Below are positions 31,345-41,640 of a DNA stretch of 64,000 nt, piece by piece. The position numbers were made by a program, and so were the translations under genes. The notes under the pieces are model-generated. The model saw only the letters and a program-made list of their open reading frames with translations, ran no database searches and was not told where the DNA came from. Every line of letters starts with the position of its first letter. Position 1 is the stretch's first letter. Source of the stretch: Pseudomonas tensinigenes (lineage in GTDB: Bacteria > Pseudomonadota > Gammaproteobacteria > Pseudomonadales > Pseudomonadaceae); assembly GCF_014268445.2 (NCBI RefSeq), contig NZ_CP077089.1, positions 1,233,501 to 1,297,500 of the forward strand, given 5' to 3'.

Positions 31345-32154
31345 ATGAGTGCCGATAACGCCTACGCGGTCGAGCTGAAGGGAGTCTCCTTCAAGCGCGG
31401 TGCGCGCAGCATTTTCAATAACGTCGATATTCGCATACCGCGCGGCAAGGTCACCGGCATCATGGGGCCTTCCGGGTGTGGCAAGACCACGCTGCTGCGA
31501 TTGATGGGCGCACAATTGCGTCCTGCCAGCGGCGAAGTCTGGGTCAACGGCCAGAACCTGCCTGCGCTTTCGCGCAGCGATCTGTTCGATGCGCGAAAGC
31601 ACATGGGTGTGCTGTTTCAAAGCGGCGCGCTGTTCACCGATCTCGATGTGTTCGAGAACGTGGCTTTCCCCCTGCGTGTTCATACCGATTTGCCGGAAGA
31701 AATGATCCGCGACATCGTCCTGCTCAAATTGCAGGCGGTCGGTCTGCGCGGTGCCATCGAGTTGATGCCGGATGAGCTGTCCGGTGGCATGAAGCGCCGC
31801 GTCGCACTGGCGCGGGCGATTGCGCTCGATCCGCAGATCCTCATGTACGACGAACCGTTCGTCGGGCAGGACCCGATCGCCATGGGCGTGCTGGTCCGTC
31901 TGATTCGCCTGCTCAACGATGCGCTGGGGATCACCAGTATCGTGGTGTCCCACGATCTGGCGGAAACCGCGAGCATCGCCGACTACATCTATGTCGTCGG
32001 TGATGGTCAGGTACTGGGGCAGGGTACGCCGGACGAGTTGATGAACTCGGACGAGCCGCGTATCCGTCAGTTCATGACCGGTGATCCCGATGGCCCGGTG
32101 CCGTACCATTTTCCAGCGACGGATTACCGCGCAGATCTTCTGGGGAAGCGCTGA
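31345..32154 (+). CDS. mlaF: Phospholipid ABC transporter ATP-binding protein MlaF
   Basis: MlaF, 269 residues, the ATPase of the MlaFEDB complex that maintains outer-membrane lipid asymmetry. Walker [14 protein letters not shown] (about 39-51), signature [16 protein letters not shown] (about 144-159) and Walker [14 protein letters not shown] (about 164-176) are intact. An AAGGAG site precedes the ATG. It opens mlaFEDCB and overlaps mlaE by one base. Confidence 0.96.
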   Translation: MSADNAYAVELKGVSFKRGARSIFNNVDIRIPRGKVTGIMGPSGCGKTTLLRLMGAQLRPASGEVWVNGQNLPALSRSDLFDARKHMGVLFQSGALFTDLDVFENVAFPLRVHTDLPEEMIRDIVLLKLQAVGLRGAIELMPDELSGGMKRRVALARAIALDPQILMYDEPFVGQDPIAMGVLVRLIRLLNDALGITSIVVSHDLAETASIADYIYVVGDGQVLGQGTPDELMNSDEPRIRQFMTGDPDGPVPYHFPATDYRADLLGKR

Positions 32155-32951
32155 TGCGCAGAATTTCATTAATAGAACGCGTGCGCCGGTTCGGCGAGGC
32201 GGCGATCGACGCCGTCGCGGTGTTCGGTCGGGCGACGCTGTTCCTGTTTCATGCCTTGCTGGGGCGTGGCGGGATCAGCGGCGGTTTCGGCCTGTTGGTC
32301 AAACAACTGCATTCGGTCGGCGTGATGTCGCTGGTGATCATCGTCGTTTCCGGGATTTTCATCGGCATGGTGCTGGCGCTGCAGGGCTTCAGCATTCTGT
32401 CGAGCTACGGTTCGGAGCAGGCGGTGGGGCAGATGGTTGCGCTGACCTTGCTGCGTGAGCTGGGTCCGGTGGTGACGGCACTGTTGTTTGCCGGTCGTGC
32501 CGGGTCGGCGCTGACCGCAGAGATCGGCAACATGAAGTCGACCGAACAGCTTTCCAGTCTGGAAATGATCGGCGTCGATCCGCTCAAGTACATCATTGCC
32601 CCGCGCCTGTGGGCCGGCTTCATTTCCCTGCCGGTACTGGCAATGATTTTCAGCGTCGTGGGCATCTGGGGTGGTTCTTGGGTGGCCGTCGACTGGCTGG
32701 GTGTGTATGAAGGCTCTTATTGGGCGAACATGCAGAACAGCGTGAACTTCACCAGTGACGTGCTCAATGGCGTGATCAAAAGCATCGTTTTCGCCTTTGT
32801 AGTGACCTGGATCGCCGTATTCCAAGGCTATGACTGTGAGCCCACTTCCGAGGGCATCAGTCGCGCCACCACCAAGACTGTAGTGTTTGCCTCGCTGGCA
32901 GTGCTCGGCCTGGACTTTATTCTGACCGCTTTGATGTTTGGAGATTTCTGA
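32154..32951 (+). CDS. mlaE: Phospholipid ABC transporter permease MlaE
   Basis: MlaE, 265 residues, permease of the Mla complex. About five to six helices are visible, including [20 protein letters not shown] and the [20 protein letters not shown] motif (about residues 100-119), followed by the conserved coupling sequence [20 protein letters not shown]. It is coupled to mlaF and mlaD by one-base overlaps. Confidence 0.96.
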   Translation: MRRISLIERVRRFGEAAIDAVAVFGRATLFLFHALLGRGGISGGFGLLVKQLHSVGVMSLVIIVVSGIFIGMVLALQGFSILSSYGSEQAVGQMVALTLLRELGPVVTALLFAGRAGSALTAEIGNMKSTEQLSSLEMIGVDPLKYIIAPRLWAGFISLPVLAMIFSVVGIWGGSWVAVDWLGVYEGSYWANMQNSVNFTSDVLNGVIKSIVFAFVVTWIAVFQGYDCEPTSEGISRATTKTVVFASLAVLGLDFILTALMFGDF

Positions 32952-33418
32952 TGCAAAACCGCACCCTGGAAATCGGTGTCGGCCTGTTCCTGCTGGCAGG
33001 GATCCTGGCTTTGTTGCTGCTTGCTTTGCGGGTCAGTGGTCTGTCTCCGACGTCGACCACCGACACCTATAAACTGTATGCCTACTTCGACAATATCGCC
33101 GGTTTGACGGTCAGAGCCAAAGTGACCATGGCCGGTGTGACTATCGGCAAGGTCACGGCAATCGATCTGGATCGCGACAGCTTCACCGGTCGGGTAACCC
33201 TGCAAGTGGATAAAAAGGTCGACAACCTGCCGACCGACTCCACAGCGTCTATCCTGACCGCTGGTCTGCTGGGCGAGAAGTACATTGGTATCAGCGTAGG
33301 CGGGGAAGACAAGCCGCTGAAGGATGGTGGAACCATTCACGACACGCAGTCGTCACTGGTACTGGAAGACCTTATCGGTAAATTCCTGCTCAATACCGTT
33401 AGCAAAGACGCCAAATGA
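32951..33418 (+). CDS. mlaD: Outer-membrane lipid asymmetry protein MlaD (MCE domain)
   Basis: MlaD, 155 residues, anchored by one helix (LEIGVGLFLLAGILALLLLA) with an MCE domain that forms a hexameric lipid channel on MlaE. The MCE core YFDNIAGLTVRAKVTMAGV (about residues 44-62) and LLGEKYIGISVGGED (about 107-121) are visible. Length is normal for gamma-proteobacteria. Confidence 0.95.
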   Translation: MQNRTLEIGVGLFLLAGILALLLLALRVSGLSPTSTTDTYKLYAYFDNIAGLTVRAKVTMAGVTIGKVTAIDLDRDSFTGRVTLQVDKKVDNLPTDSTASILTAGLLGEKYIGISVGGEDKPLKDGGTIHDTQSSLVLEDLIGKFLLNTVSKDAK

Positions 33419-33429
33419 GGAGCTTTTGA

Positions 33430-34077
33430 ATGATCTCTATCTTGCGACGTAGCCTGTTGGTGTTACTGGCGGCTCTGCCGTTGATGGGTAACGCCGTGGC
33501 TGCTGCAACTTCGGCACATGATCTGGTGCAGGACACGACCAGCCGGTTGCTGGCCGATCTGGCTGCCAACAAAGAGAAATACAAGCAGGACCCGACCGAC
33601 TTCTACACAGCGCTCAACAACATCGTCGGGCCGGTGGTGGATGCCGAAGGCATTTCCAAGAGCATCATGACGGTCAAGTACTCGCGCAAGGCCACGCCAG
33701 CGCAGATGCAGACCTTCCAGGAAAACTTCAAGAAAGGTTTGTTCCAGTTCTACGGCAACGCCTTGCTCGAGTACAACAACCAGGGCATTACCGTTGACCC
33801 TGCCAAGGACGAATCGGGCGATCGCACCAGCGTCAACATGACCGTCAAGGGAAGCAGCGGCGCAATCTATCCTGTGCAATACACGCTGGAGAAGATCAAC
33901 GGCGAGTGGAAACTGCGCAACGTGATCATCAACGGCATCAACATCGGCAAACTGTTCCGCGATCAGTTCGCTGACGCGATGCAGCGCAATGGCAACGATC
34001 TGGACAAGACCATCAATGGTTGGGCCGGTGAAGTGGCCAAGGCCAAGGAAGCCACCGAAAAGAATCCAGCACAATGA
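33430..34077 (+). CDS. mlaC: Periplasmic phospholipid-binding protein MlaC
   Basis: MlaC, 215 residues, the soluble shuttle moving phospholipid between MlaD and the outer-membrane MlaA-porin complex. It has a signal peptide (SLLVLLAALPLMGNAVAAAT) and the Tol-Tol-Ttg2 fold (DFYTALNNIVGPVVD and QFYGNALLEYNNQGI segments). GAGGAGC precedes the start. It overlaps mlaB by 4 nt (ATGA). Confidence 0.95.
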   Translation: MISILRRSLLVLLAALPLMGNAVAAATSAHDLVQDTTSRLLADLAANKEKYKQDPTDFYTALNNIVGPVVDAEGISKSIMTVKYSRKATPAQMQTFQENFKKGLFQFYGNALLEYNNQGITVDPAKDESGDRTSVNMTVKGSSGAIYPVQYTLEKINGEWKLRNVIINGINIGKLFRDQFADAMQRNGNDLDKTINGWAGEVAKAKEATEKNPAQ

Positions 34078-34379
34078 GTGAGGCCGCAGTTCGTATGAGT
34101 GATGTCGACGAGCTTCTGCTCAGCGGAGTGCTGGACTATCGCACCGGCGCCGACCTGCGCAAGCAAGGCCAGACGCTGATCAAGTCCAGCAAGGCTGCTT
34201 CGCTGGTGATCGACTGCTCGGCGGTGAAGAAGTCCAGCAGCGTCGGCTTGTCGTTGCTGCTGTGCTTCATGCGCGATGCGAATGCGGCCGGAAAGGCTGT
34301 CAGCATCCGCGCGATGCCCGAAGACATGCGCGAAATCGCTCAGGTCAGTGAACTGACCGAACTGTTGGCGCACCCCTGA
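34074..34379 (+). CDS. mlaB: STAS domain protein MlaB
   Basis: MlaB, 101 residues, a STAS-domain subunit that binds and stabilises MlaF. The core SLVIDCSAVKKSSSVGLSLL (about residues 43-62) carries the loop with the conserved serines. It is the last gene of mlaFEDCB and is followed by a hairpin with a T run. Confidence 0.92.
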   Translation: MSEAAVRMSDVDELLLSGVLDYRTGADLRKQGQTLIKSSKAASLVIDCSAVKKSSSVGLSLLLCFMRDANAAGKAVSIRAMPEDMREIAQVSELTELLAHP

Positions 34380-34393
34380 AACAGCATCTATAA

Positions 34394-34450
34394 AGAAGCC
34401 CCCCGTCAGAGTCCTGCCATGCGGGGTTCGCAGGCGCGGGGCTTTTTTGT
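34394..34450 (+). terminator. Terminator after mlaB
   Basis: AAGCCCC and GGGGCTTTTTT form the base of a long hairpin whose middle also contains CGGGGTTCGCAG. The T run follows directly. It closes the mla operon about 15 bp after the mlaB stop and lies 45 bp before the ibaG start. Confidence 0.85.
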
Positions 34451-34494
34451 ATGATGTCCGACCCGTGCGCACAGGGCGCCGATTGAGGTTGAGC

Positions 34495-36022
<1,528 letters not shown>

Positions 36023-36064
36023 TAGCTGCATTGGGACACAGGGACGTGTCCACTGATTTTAAGA

Positions 36065-36085
36065 GTCGAGCCGGTTTCCGGCTCG
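36065..36085 (+). terminator. Hairpin after murA
   Basis: A perfect 9-bp stem (TCGAGCCGG and CCGGCTCGA) with a TTT loop, 42 bp after the murA stop. There is no T run after it, so it is at most a weak or Rho-assisted stop between murA and hisG. Confidence 0.45.
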
Positions 36086-36146
36086 ATGTGTGTCCGGCGC
36101 CGATTGCGACCGGACATGAGTACCTTGATAAGGACTGACGTTTCCC

Positions 36147-36782
36147 ATGTTGACCATCGCACTGTCCAAGGGCCGCATCCTTGACGACACCCTGCCGCTT
36201 CTCGCCGAAGCGGGCATTGTGCCGACCGAGAATCCGGACAAGAGCCGCAAGCTGATCATTCCCACGACGCAGGACGACGTTCGTCTGCTGATCGTGCGTG
36301 CCACCGATGTGCCGACTTACGTTGAGCATGGCGCGGCTGACCTCGGCGTTGCCGGTAAAGACGTGTTGATGGAATACACCGGCCAGGGCCTGTACGAGCC
36401 ACTGGATCTGCAGATCGCCCAGTGCAAGCTGATGACCGCCGGCAAGATCGGCGCGCCTGAGCCCAAGGGCCGTCTGCGCGTGGCGACCAAGTTCGTCAAC
36501 GTCGCCAAGCGTTATTACGCCGAGCAGGGCCGTCAGGTCGATATCATCAAGCTCTACGGCTCGATGGAGCTGGCGCCGCTGATCGGTCTGGCCGACAAGA
36601 TCATCGACGTGGTCGACACCGGCAACACCCTGCGCGCCAACGGCCTGGAACCTCAGGAACTGATCGCCACGATCAGCTCGCGCCTGGTCGTCAATAAAGC
36701 TTCGATGAAAATGCAACACGCCCGAATCCAGGCGTTGATCGATACCCTGCGCAACGCAGTGGAATCGCGACACCGCGGCTGA
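36147..36782 (+). CDS. hisG: ATP phosphoribosyltransferase catalytic subunit (short form)
   Basis: HisG, 211 residues, first enzyme of histidine synthesis, joining ATP and PRPP. It is the short form without the C-terminal regulatory domain, so it needs HisZ, which is not in the window. Visible features are [36 protein letters not shown] (about 58-74) and the PRPP loop [14 protein letters not shown] (about 152-165). Confidence 0.96.
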   Translation: MLTIALSKGRILDDTLPLLAEAGIVPTENPDKSRKLIIPTTQDDVRLLIVRATDVPTYVEHGAADLGVAGKDVLMEYTGQGLYEPLDLQIAQCKLMTAGKIGAPEPKGRLRVATKFVNVAKRYYAEQGRQVDIIKLYGSMELAPLIGLADKIIDVVDTGNTLRANGLEPQELIATISSRLVVNKASMKMQHARIQALIDTLRNAVESRHRG

Positions 36783-36907
36783 TTTACCTGCGCGCCGTTA
36801 AGTCGCGCCCGTCTATCCGCCTCATAGCCAGAATCTCAGGTGCCCAAGCGGAAACGACTGCTAAGTTAGGGCGCCTGAGTTTTTGCCATTCCTATGAGGC
36901 TCTCGCT

Positions 36908-38245
36908 ATGACCGCAACGACTGCAATTCGCCGACTCAACGCTGCTGACCCGGATTTCGCGCATCATCTGGATCATCTGCTGAGCTGGGAAAGTGTGTCT
37001 GACGACTCGGTCAATCAGCGCGTGCTGGACATCATCAAGGCTGTGCGCGAACGCGGTGACGCGGCGTTGGTCGAGTTCACCCAGAAGTTCGACGGCCTCG
37101 AAGTCGCCTCGATGGCTGACCTGATCCTGCCGCGTGAACGTCTGGAACTGGCCCTGACCCGCATCACCGTGCCACAGCGCGAAGCACTGGAAAAAGCCGC
37201 CGCTCGCGTGCGCAGCTACCACGAAAAACAGAAGCAGGATTCCTGGAGCTACACCGAGGCTGACGGCACCGTGCTCGGCCAGAAGGTCACGCCGCTGGAT
37301 CGCGCCGGCCTGTACGTGCCGGGTGGCAAGGCGTCGTATCCGTCGTCGGTGTTGATGAATGCGATTCCGGCCAAGGTCGCTGGCGTGACCGAAGTGGTCA
37401 TGGTCGTGCCGACCCCGCGCGGTGAAATCAACGAGCTGGTGCTGGCGGCTGCGTGCATCGCTGGCGTTGACCGAGTGTTCACCATCGGTGGCGCACAAGC
37501 TGTCGCTGCCTTGGCTTACGGCACCGAAAGCGTGCCGAAAGTCGACAAAGTCGTTGGCCCGGGCAACATCTATGTCGCTACCGCCAAGCGTCACGTGTTC
37601 GGTCAGGTCGGCATCGACATGATCGCCGGCCCTTCGGAAATCCTCGTGGTGTGCGACGGCCAGACCGATCCGGACTGGATCGCCATGGACCTGTTCTCGC
37701 AAGCCGAGCACGACGAAGACGCGCAGGCGATTCTGGTCAGCCCGGACGCCGAGTTCCTCGACAAGGTCGCCGCGAGCATCGACAAATTGCTGCCGACCAT
37801 GGACCGCGCGACCATCATCGAAACCTCGATCAATGGCCGTGGTGCGCTGATTCACGTGAAGGACATGGCGCAAGCCATCGAAGTCGCCAACCGTATCGCC
37901 CCGGAACACTTGGAGCTGTCGGTCGCTGACCCACAGGCCTGGCTGCCGCAGATCCGCCACGCCGGCGCGATCTTCATGGGCCGTCACACCTCCGAAGCGC
38001 TGGGCGACTACTGCGCAGGCCCGAACCACGTACTGCCGACGTCCGGCACTGCGCGCTTCTCTTCGCCGCTGGGCGTGTACGACTTCCAGAAGCGTTCGTC
38101 GATCATCTTTTGCTCCGAGGCCGGTGCTTCCGAGCTGGGCAAGACAGCGTCGGTTCTGGCCCGTGGCGAATCGCTGAGTGCGCACGCGCGCAGTGCCGAA
38201 TACCGCATCAAAGACGAAGACTTTCTAAAAGGGCAGGGGAACTGA
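36908..38245 (+). CDS. hisD: Histidinol dehydrogenase
   Basis: HisD, 445 residues, oxidises L-histidinol to L-histidine in two NAD+-dependent steps with a zinc ion. The signature region [20 protein letters not shown] (about 239-258), the zinc ligands in [13 protein letters not shown] (about 259-271) and the catalytic Glu/His in [11 protein letters not shown] (about 331-341) are visible. It lies between hisG and hisC, three base pairs before hisC. Confidence 0.97.
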   Translation: MTATTAIRRLNAADPDFAHHLDHLLSWESVSDDSVNQRVLDIIKAVRERGDAALVEFTQKFDGLEVASMADLILPRERLELALTRITVPQREALEKAAARVRSYHEKQKQDSWSYTEADGTVLGQKVTPLDRAGLYVPGGKASYPSSVLMNAIPAKVAGVTEVVMVVPTPRGEINELVLAAACIAGVDRVFTIGGAQAVAALAYGTESVPKVDKVVGPGNIYVATAKRHVFGQVGIDMIAGPSEILVVCDGQTDPDWIAMDLFSQAEHDEDAQAILVSPDAEFLDKVAASIDKLLPTMDRATIIETSINGRGALIHVKDMAQAIEVANRIAPEHLELSVADPQAWLPQIRHAGAIFMGRHTSEALGDYCAGPNHVLPTSGTARFSSPLGVYDFQKRSSIIFCSEAGASELGKTASVLARGESLSAHARSAEYRIKDEDFLKGQGN

Positions 38246-38248
38246 GCG

Positions 38249-39301
38249 ATGAGTAAATTCTGGAGCCCGTTCGTCAAGGATCTGGTGCCGTACGTGCCGG
38301 GCGAACAGCCGAAGCTGACCAAACTGGTCAAGCTCAACACCAACGAAAACCCCTACGGCCCATCGCCAAAAGCCTTGGCGGCGATGCAGGTCGAGCTTAA
38401 CGATAACCTGCGTCTGTACCCGGACCCGAACAGTGACCTGCTGAAAACTGCCGTCGCCCAGTATTACGGCGTGCAGAGCAATCAGGTGTTCCTCGGCAAC
38501 GGTTCGGATGAAGTGCTCGCGCACATTTTCCATGGCTTGCTGCAACACGATCAGCCACTGCTGTTCCCGGACATCAGCTACAGCTTCTATCCGGTTTACT
38601 GCGGTCTGTATGGCATCAAGTTTGATGCAGTGCCGCTGGACGCGCAGTTCCAGATCAACCCGGCGGACTATGCCAAGCCGAATGGCGGGATCATTTTCCC
38701 TAACCCGAACGCGCCAACCGGTTGCCTGCTGGCACTGGACGCGGTCGAGCAAATCCTCAAGGCCAGCCCGGATTCGGTGGTGGTCGTAGACGAGGCCTAT
38801 ATCGACTTCGGCGGCGAAACCGCAATCAGTCTGGTGGACCGGTATCCGAACCTGCTGGTGACACAAACCCTGTCCAAGTCGCGTTCGCTGGCTGGTTTGC
38901 GCGTTGGTTTTGCGGTCGGCCATCCCGATCTCATCGAGGCGCTGGAGCGGATCAAGAACAGCTTCAACTCTTATCCACTCGATCGTCTGGCGATTGTCGG
39001 TGCGGCAGCGGCGTTCGAAGATCGTGAGTATTTCGACAAGACTTGCCGTCTGGTCATCGAGAGCCGTGAGTGGGTGATTGCGCAGTTGCAGACCAAGGGT
39101 TTTGAAGTGTTGCCGTCGGCGGCGAACTTCATCTTCGCCCGGCACCCGCAGCATGATGCGGCGGGGCTGGCGGCCAAACTGCGTGAGCAGGGCGTGATTG
39201 TGCGGCACTTCAAGCAGGAGCGGATTGCGCAATTTTTGCGGATTTCGATTGGTACGCCAGAGCAGAATCAGGCGCTTATCGATGGGCTTGGCGATCTCTA
39301 A
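38249..39301 (+). CDS. hisC: Histidinol-phosphate aminotransferase
   Basis: HisC, 350 residues, a PLP-dependent class I/II aminotransferase converting imidazole-acetol phosphate to histidinol phosphate. The PLP lysine lies in [20 protein letters not shown] (about residue 213), and [13 protein letters not shown] (about 28-40) and [12 protein letters not shown] (about 150-161) are conserved. In PAO1 the next gene is algW; here 4.5 kb of repeats, an IS and a receptor locus intervene. Confidence 0.97.
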   Translation: MSKFWSPFVKDLVPYVPGEQPKLTKLVKLNTNENPYGPSPKALAAMQVELNDNLRLYPDPNSDLLKTAVAQYYGVQSNQVFLGNGSDEVLAHIFHGLLQHDQPLLFPDISYSFYPVYCGLYGIKFDAVPLDAQFQINPADYAKPNGGIIFPNPNAPTGCLLALDAVEQILKASPDSVVVVDEAYIDFGGETAISLVDRYPNLLVTQTLSKSRSLAGLRVGFAVGHPDLIEALERIKNSFNSYPLDRLAIVGAAAAFEDREYFDKTCRLVIESREWVIAQLQTKGFEVLPSAANFIFARHPQHDAAGLAAKLREQGVIVRHFKQERIAQFLRISIGTPEQNQALIDGLGDL

Positions 39302-39307
39302 AAGCAA

Positions 39308-39614
39308 AAGCCCCTCACCCTAACCCTCTCCCAGAGGGAGAGGGGACTGATTGGGGGATATTGCAGAGTTTCGCCGACGTGAAAGTGCCGTACCGAATCC
39401 ATAATCGACTCGGTCTTTCAGGTCGACGTACTTCGCAAGACAACTCGGTCGGCCCCCTCTCCCAGAGGGAGAGGGGACTGATCGGGGGATGCTCCCGAGT
39501 TGCACCGACCTGAACTTGCTTTACCGAATCCATAATCGACTCGGTAATTCAGGTCGATGCATGACGCCTTACAACTCGGTCGGCTCCCTCTCCCTCCGGG
39601 AGAGGGCTGGGGTG
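39308..39614. repeat. 131-bp tandem palindromic repeat array downstream of hisC
   Basis: The palindrome CTCTCCC...GGGAGAG recurs at 39326, 39457 and 39588, exactly 131 bp apart. Two full units share GGGGACTGATyGGGGGAT, then ACCGAATCCATAATCGACTC at the same offset, then CAACTCGGTCGG before the next unit. The third copy is cut after GGGGTG by the IS. Within unit two, CCGAGTTGCACCGACCTGAA (39495-39514) pairs with TTCAGGTCG and CAACTCGG (39548-39579), so each unit can fold into a large hairpin. The first palindrome and its flank also match window positions 1-60. No coding region is seen here. Confidence 0.88.
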
Positions 39615-40894
39615 GGTAAAGACCGGGTACATCCTTTACGTTTGAGACCGGGGACATGGTTTACAGGTATTAATCATGGTCAGGAGGTGCTGACCATGCC
39701 CTGGAATCAAGAGTCCCCAATGGATCAACGAGTGAAGTTAGTCAGTGACTGGCTTGGCGGCAGCTACACCAAGAGCCAATTAAGCCGGCGCTATGGCGTC
39801 AGCCGTCCAACCATCGACAAATGGCTGGAACGATATGCAGCGTTGGGCGTAGATGGCTTGAAAGAGCAATCGCGCAAGCCGTTGAACTGTCCTCATCAAA
39901 CGCCCGACGAAATCATTGCCACGCTGCTGGCCAAGAAAAACGAACATCCCGATCGGGGACCCAAGCAGATCATTGGTCGCCTGCGCGATTCCGATCCGCA
40001 TATCCAATGGCCGGCGGCGAGTACCGCCGGGGAGTGGTTGAAGAAAGCTGGTTTGGTGGTGGCGCGACGGCCCTATCCCCCGCGTCCCCGTGCTCCAACA
40101 CATTTGCGTCCGGTCGACGCGCCCAACCAGACTTGGTGTGCTGATTACAAAGGGCAGTTCAAAATGCAGGACGGTAATTGGTGCTATCCGCTGACCATTA
40201 CCGATCAGATGAGCCGTTTTTTATTCGTCTGTCGCGCTTTGCCCAGTACGCACGGAGCGCCTACGCGGGAAGGCTTCGAGTGGGCTTTTCGAGAATATGG
40301 GCTGCCGGATGTGATCCGCACTGACAATGGCGCTCCTTTTGCGTCGACAGGTCTGGCGCGACTTTCGAAGTTATCGGTTTGGTTCATCAGGCTTGGAATC
40401 CATGTCGAAACGATTACGCCTGGCCGTCCCGACCAAAATGGTCGACATGAACGGATGCATCGAACGCTAAAGGCAGCAGTGCCACCGGCGGAAAACCTGG
40501 TGCGCCAGCAGTTGGCTTTTCAGGACTTCATCCAAGACTTCAACCACCACCGACCGCACACCGCGCTGGGCATGAAACCGCCGGCATCTGTCTATAGCCC
40601 GTCGACACGCGCTTATCCCGGTTACTTGCCTGCGCTTGAATACGGTTCCGATGTTGAAGTGCGCAAGGTTCGGTCAAATGGGGAAATTAAATGGAAAGGA
40701 CAGCTGATTTTTCTAGGAGAGGCTCTGATTGGAGAGGACATCGCGCTGAAGGAAGTGGCTGATGACGCTTGGGAACTGTACCTTTGCAGCCACTGTTTAG
40801 GCAGGCTTGAAAGCGGCGCAAAACGCGTTTCAAGCCTGTAAAGGTGTAAACGATGTCCCCGGTCTAATTTGTAAAGGATGTACCGGTCTCTACA
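39615..40894 (+). mobile_element. IS481-type insertion sequence
   Basis: A complete insertion sequence of about 1.28 kb with one transposase gene. Its ends are imperfect inverted repeats in two blocks: GGTAAAGACCGGGTACATCC and GAGACCGGGGACATGGTTTA on the left against GTAGAGACCGGTACATCC and AGACCGGGGACATCGTTTA (complement) on the right. The sequence GTG lies on both sides (39612-39614 and 40895-40897) and may be the target duplication. Joining the flanks restores the dispersed repeat (GAGAGGGCTGGGGTGAGGGT), which fixes the boundaries to within a few bases. The family assignment rests on transposase pattern and IR style; the exact IS name is not known. Confidence 0.82.
39696..40841 (+). CDS. 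IS481-type DDE transposase
   Basis: A 381-residue transposase. The N-terminus has a helix-turn-helix (YTKSQLSRRYGVSRPTIDKW, about residues 27-46), followed by an integrase core with an intact DDE triad: Asp in NQTWCADYKGQFK (about 150), Asp in DVIRTDNGAPFAS (about 212) and Glu in GRHERMHRTLKAA (about 252). A C-terminal beta-domain follows. It is probably functional. ATG 39696 follows CAGGAGGTG; the frame is open further upstream through the repeat, which I take as chance. The codon use and base composition look a little lower in GC than the neighbours, in line with acquired DNA. Confidence 0.93.
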   Translation: MPWNQESPMDQRVKLVSDWLGGSYTKSQLSRRYGVSRPTIDKWLERYAALGVDGLKEQSRKPLNCPHQTPDEIIATLLAKKNEHPDRGPKQIIGRLRDSDPHIQWPAASTAGEWLKKAGLVVARRPYPPRPRAPTHLRPVDAPNQTWCADYKGQFKMQDGNWCYPLTITDQMSRFLFVCRALPSTHGAPTREGFEWAFREYGLPDVIRTDNGAPFASTGLARLSKLSVWFIRLGIHVETITPGRPDQNGRHERMHRTLKAAVPPAENLVRQQLAFQDFIQDFNHHRPHTALGMKPPASVYSPSTRAYPGYLPALEYGSDVEVRKVRSNGEIKWKGQLIFLGEALIGEDIALKEVADDAWELYLCSHCLGRLESGAKRVSSL

Positions 40895-40908
40895 GTGAGG
40901 GTGCGCTT

Positions 40909-41628
40909 TTACTCGTGATGCGCTTCGCCAAGGAACGTCAGTGAGGTGAACAAGCCGCGACTATCCACATCCGCGCTGCCCTTCACCGGCACCTCAACCT
41001 GTGCCGCAATCACATTCAACCCTTCATTCCTCACCAACACCTGCGCCCGACCATCCTTGTCAGTCTCGGTGCTCAACGTGTTCGGCGCACTGCGATAGTC
41101 GCCAATCAGCTTCACCCCTGCCGCCGGTTTGCCATCGAGCAACACCCGCACCGGCAATGACTTGCCCGGCCCAACCGTCAGCGGATCAACCTCCGGCAGA
41201 ATCAGCAACTTGATCTGATCCAGCTTCGGCAACTTCGCCCCCGGCTGATAAATCGCCAGGCTGTACTTGAACGTCTCGGTGGCCTCAATGGCGCCCGGCA
41301 CTTTGCTGCGACCTTGGTTGATCCATTTTTTGTCAGCCGTCTGCGACCACATGCCATTGTTCAATGCCACGGCCATCACCGCAGGCGCCTTCAAAGGTTT
41401 CAAACGAGCATGATCCGCCAGACGCTCGACGCTGACCGGAATCATCTTGCCGCCCGCATCGTAGGCCCAGGCACCGCTGACCTTCTGCGCTTTGAACGCG
41501 TTGTCCTCAGCGCCGTGACCGTAGACCACTTCGATATTGCCGCGCCGTTGCTCCGTCCACAGGCCATGGGCCGAGACCTGTCCCGTGAACAGCGCAGCGA
41601 TGAGCACAAAGGTTTTGCCGTATTGCAT
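40909..41628 (-). CDS. DUF4198 domain periplasmic protein
   Basis: A 239-residue secreted protein with a signal peptide (MQYGKTFVLIAALFTGQVSA, cut before HGLW) and the DUF4198 pattern: His right after the signal peptide (AHGLWTEQRRG), then VYGHGAEDNAF, and a C-terminal Ig-like segment (VDPLTVGPGKSLPVRVLLDG, PAAGVKLIGDY, DKDGRAQVLV). DUF4198 proteins are often found beside TonB-dependent receptors and metal transporters and are thought to bind metals such as nickel or cobalt, but no function is proved. It follows the receptor gene by 12 bp on the same strand, so they form an operon. Its 3' end abuts the repeat split by the IS. Confidence 0.85.
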   Translation of the reverse strand: MQYGKTFVLIAALFTGQVSAHGLWTEQRRGNIEVVYGHGAEDNAFKAQKVSGAWAYDAGGKMIPVSVERLADHARLKPLKAPAVMAVALNNGMWSQTADKKWINQGRSKVPGAIEATETFKYSLAIYQPGAKLPKLDQIKLLILPEVDPLTVGPGKSLPVRVLLDGKPAAGVKLIGDYRSAPNTLSTETDKDGRAQVLVRNEGLNVIAAQVEVPVKGSADVDSRGLFTSLTFLGEAHHE

Positions 41629-41640
41629 GGTGACGTCCTT

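Noticed and set aside
39326..39620. CRISPR array
   Set aside because: Only three repeats at 131-bp spacing with similar, not unique, spacers and internal palindromes; no cas genes.
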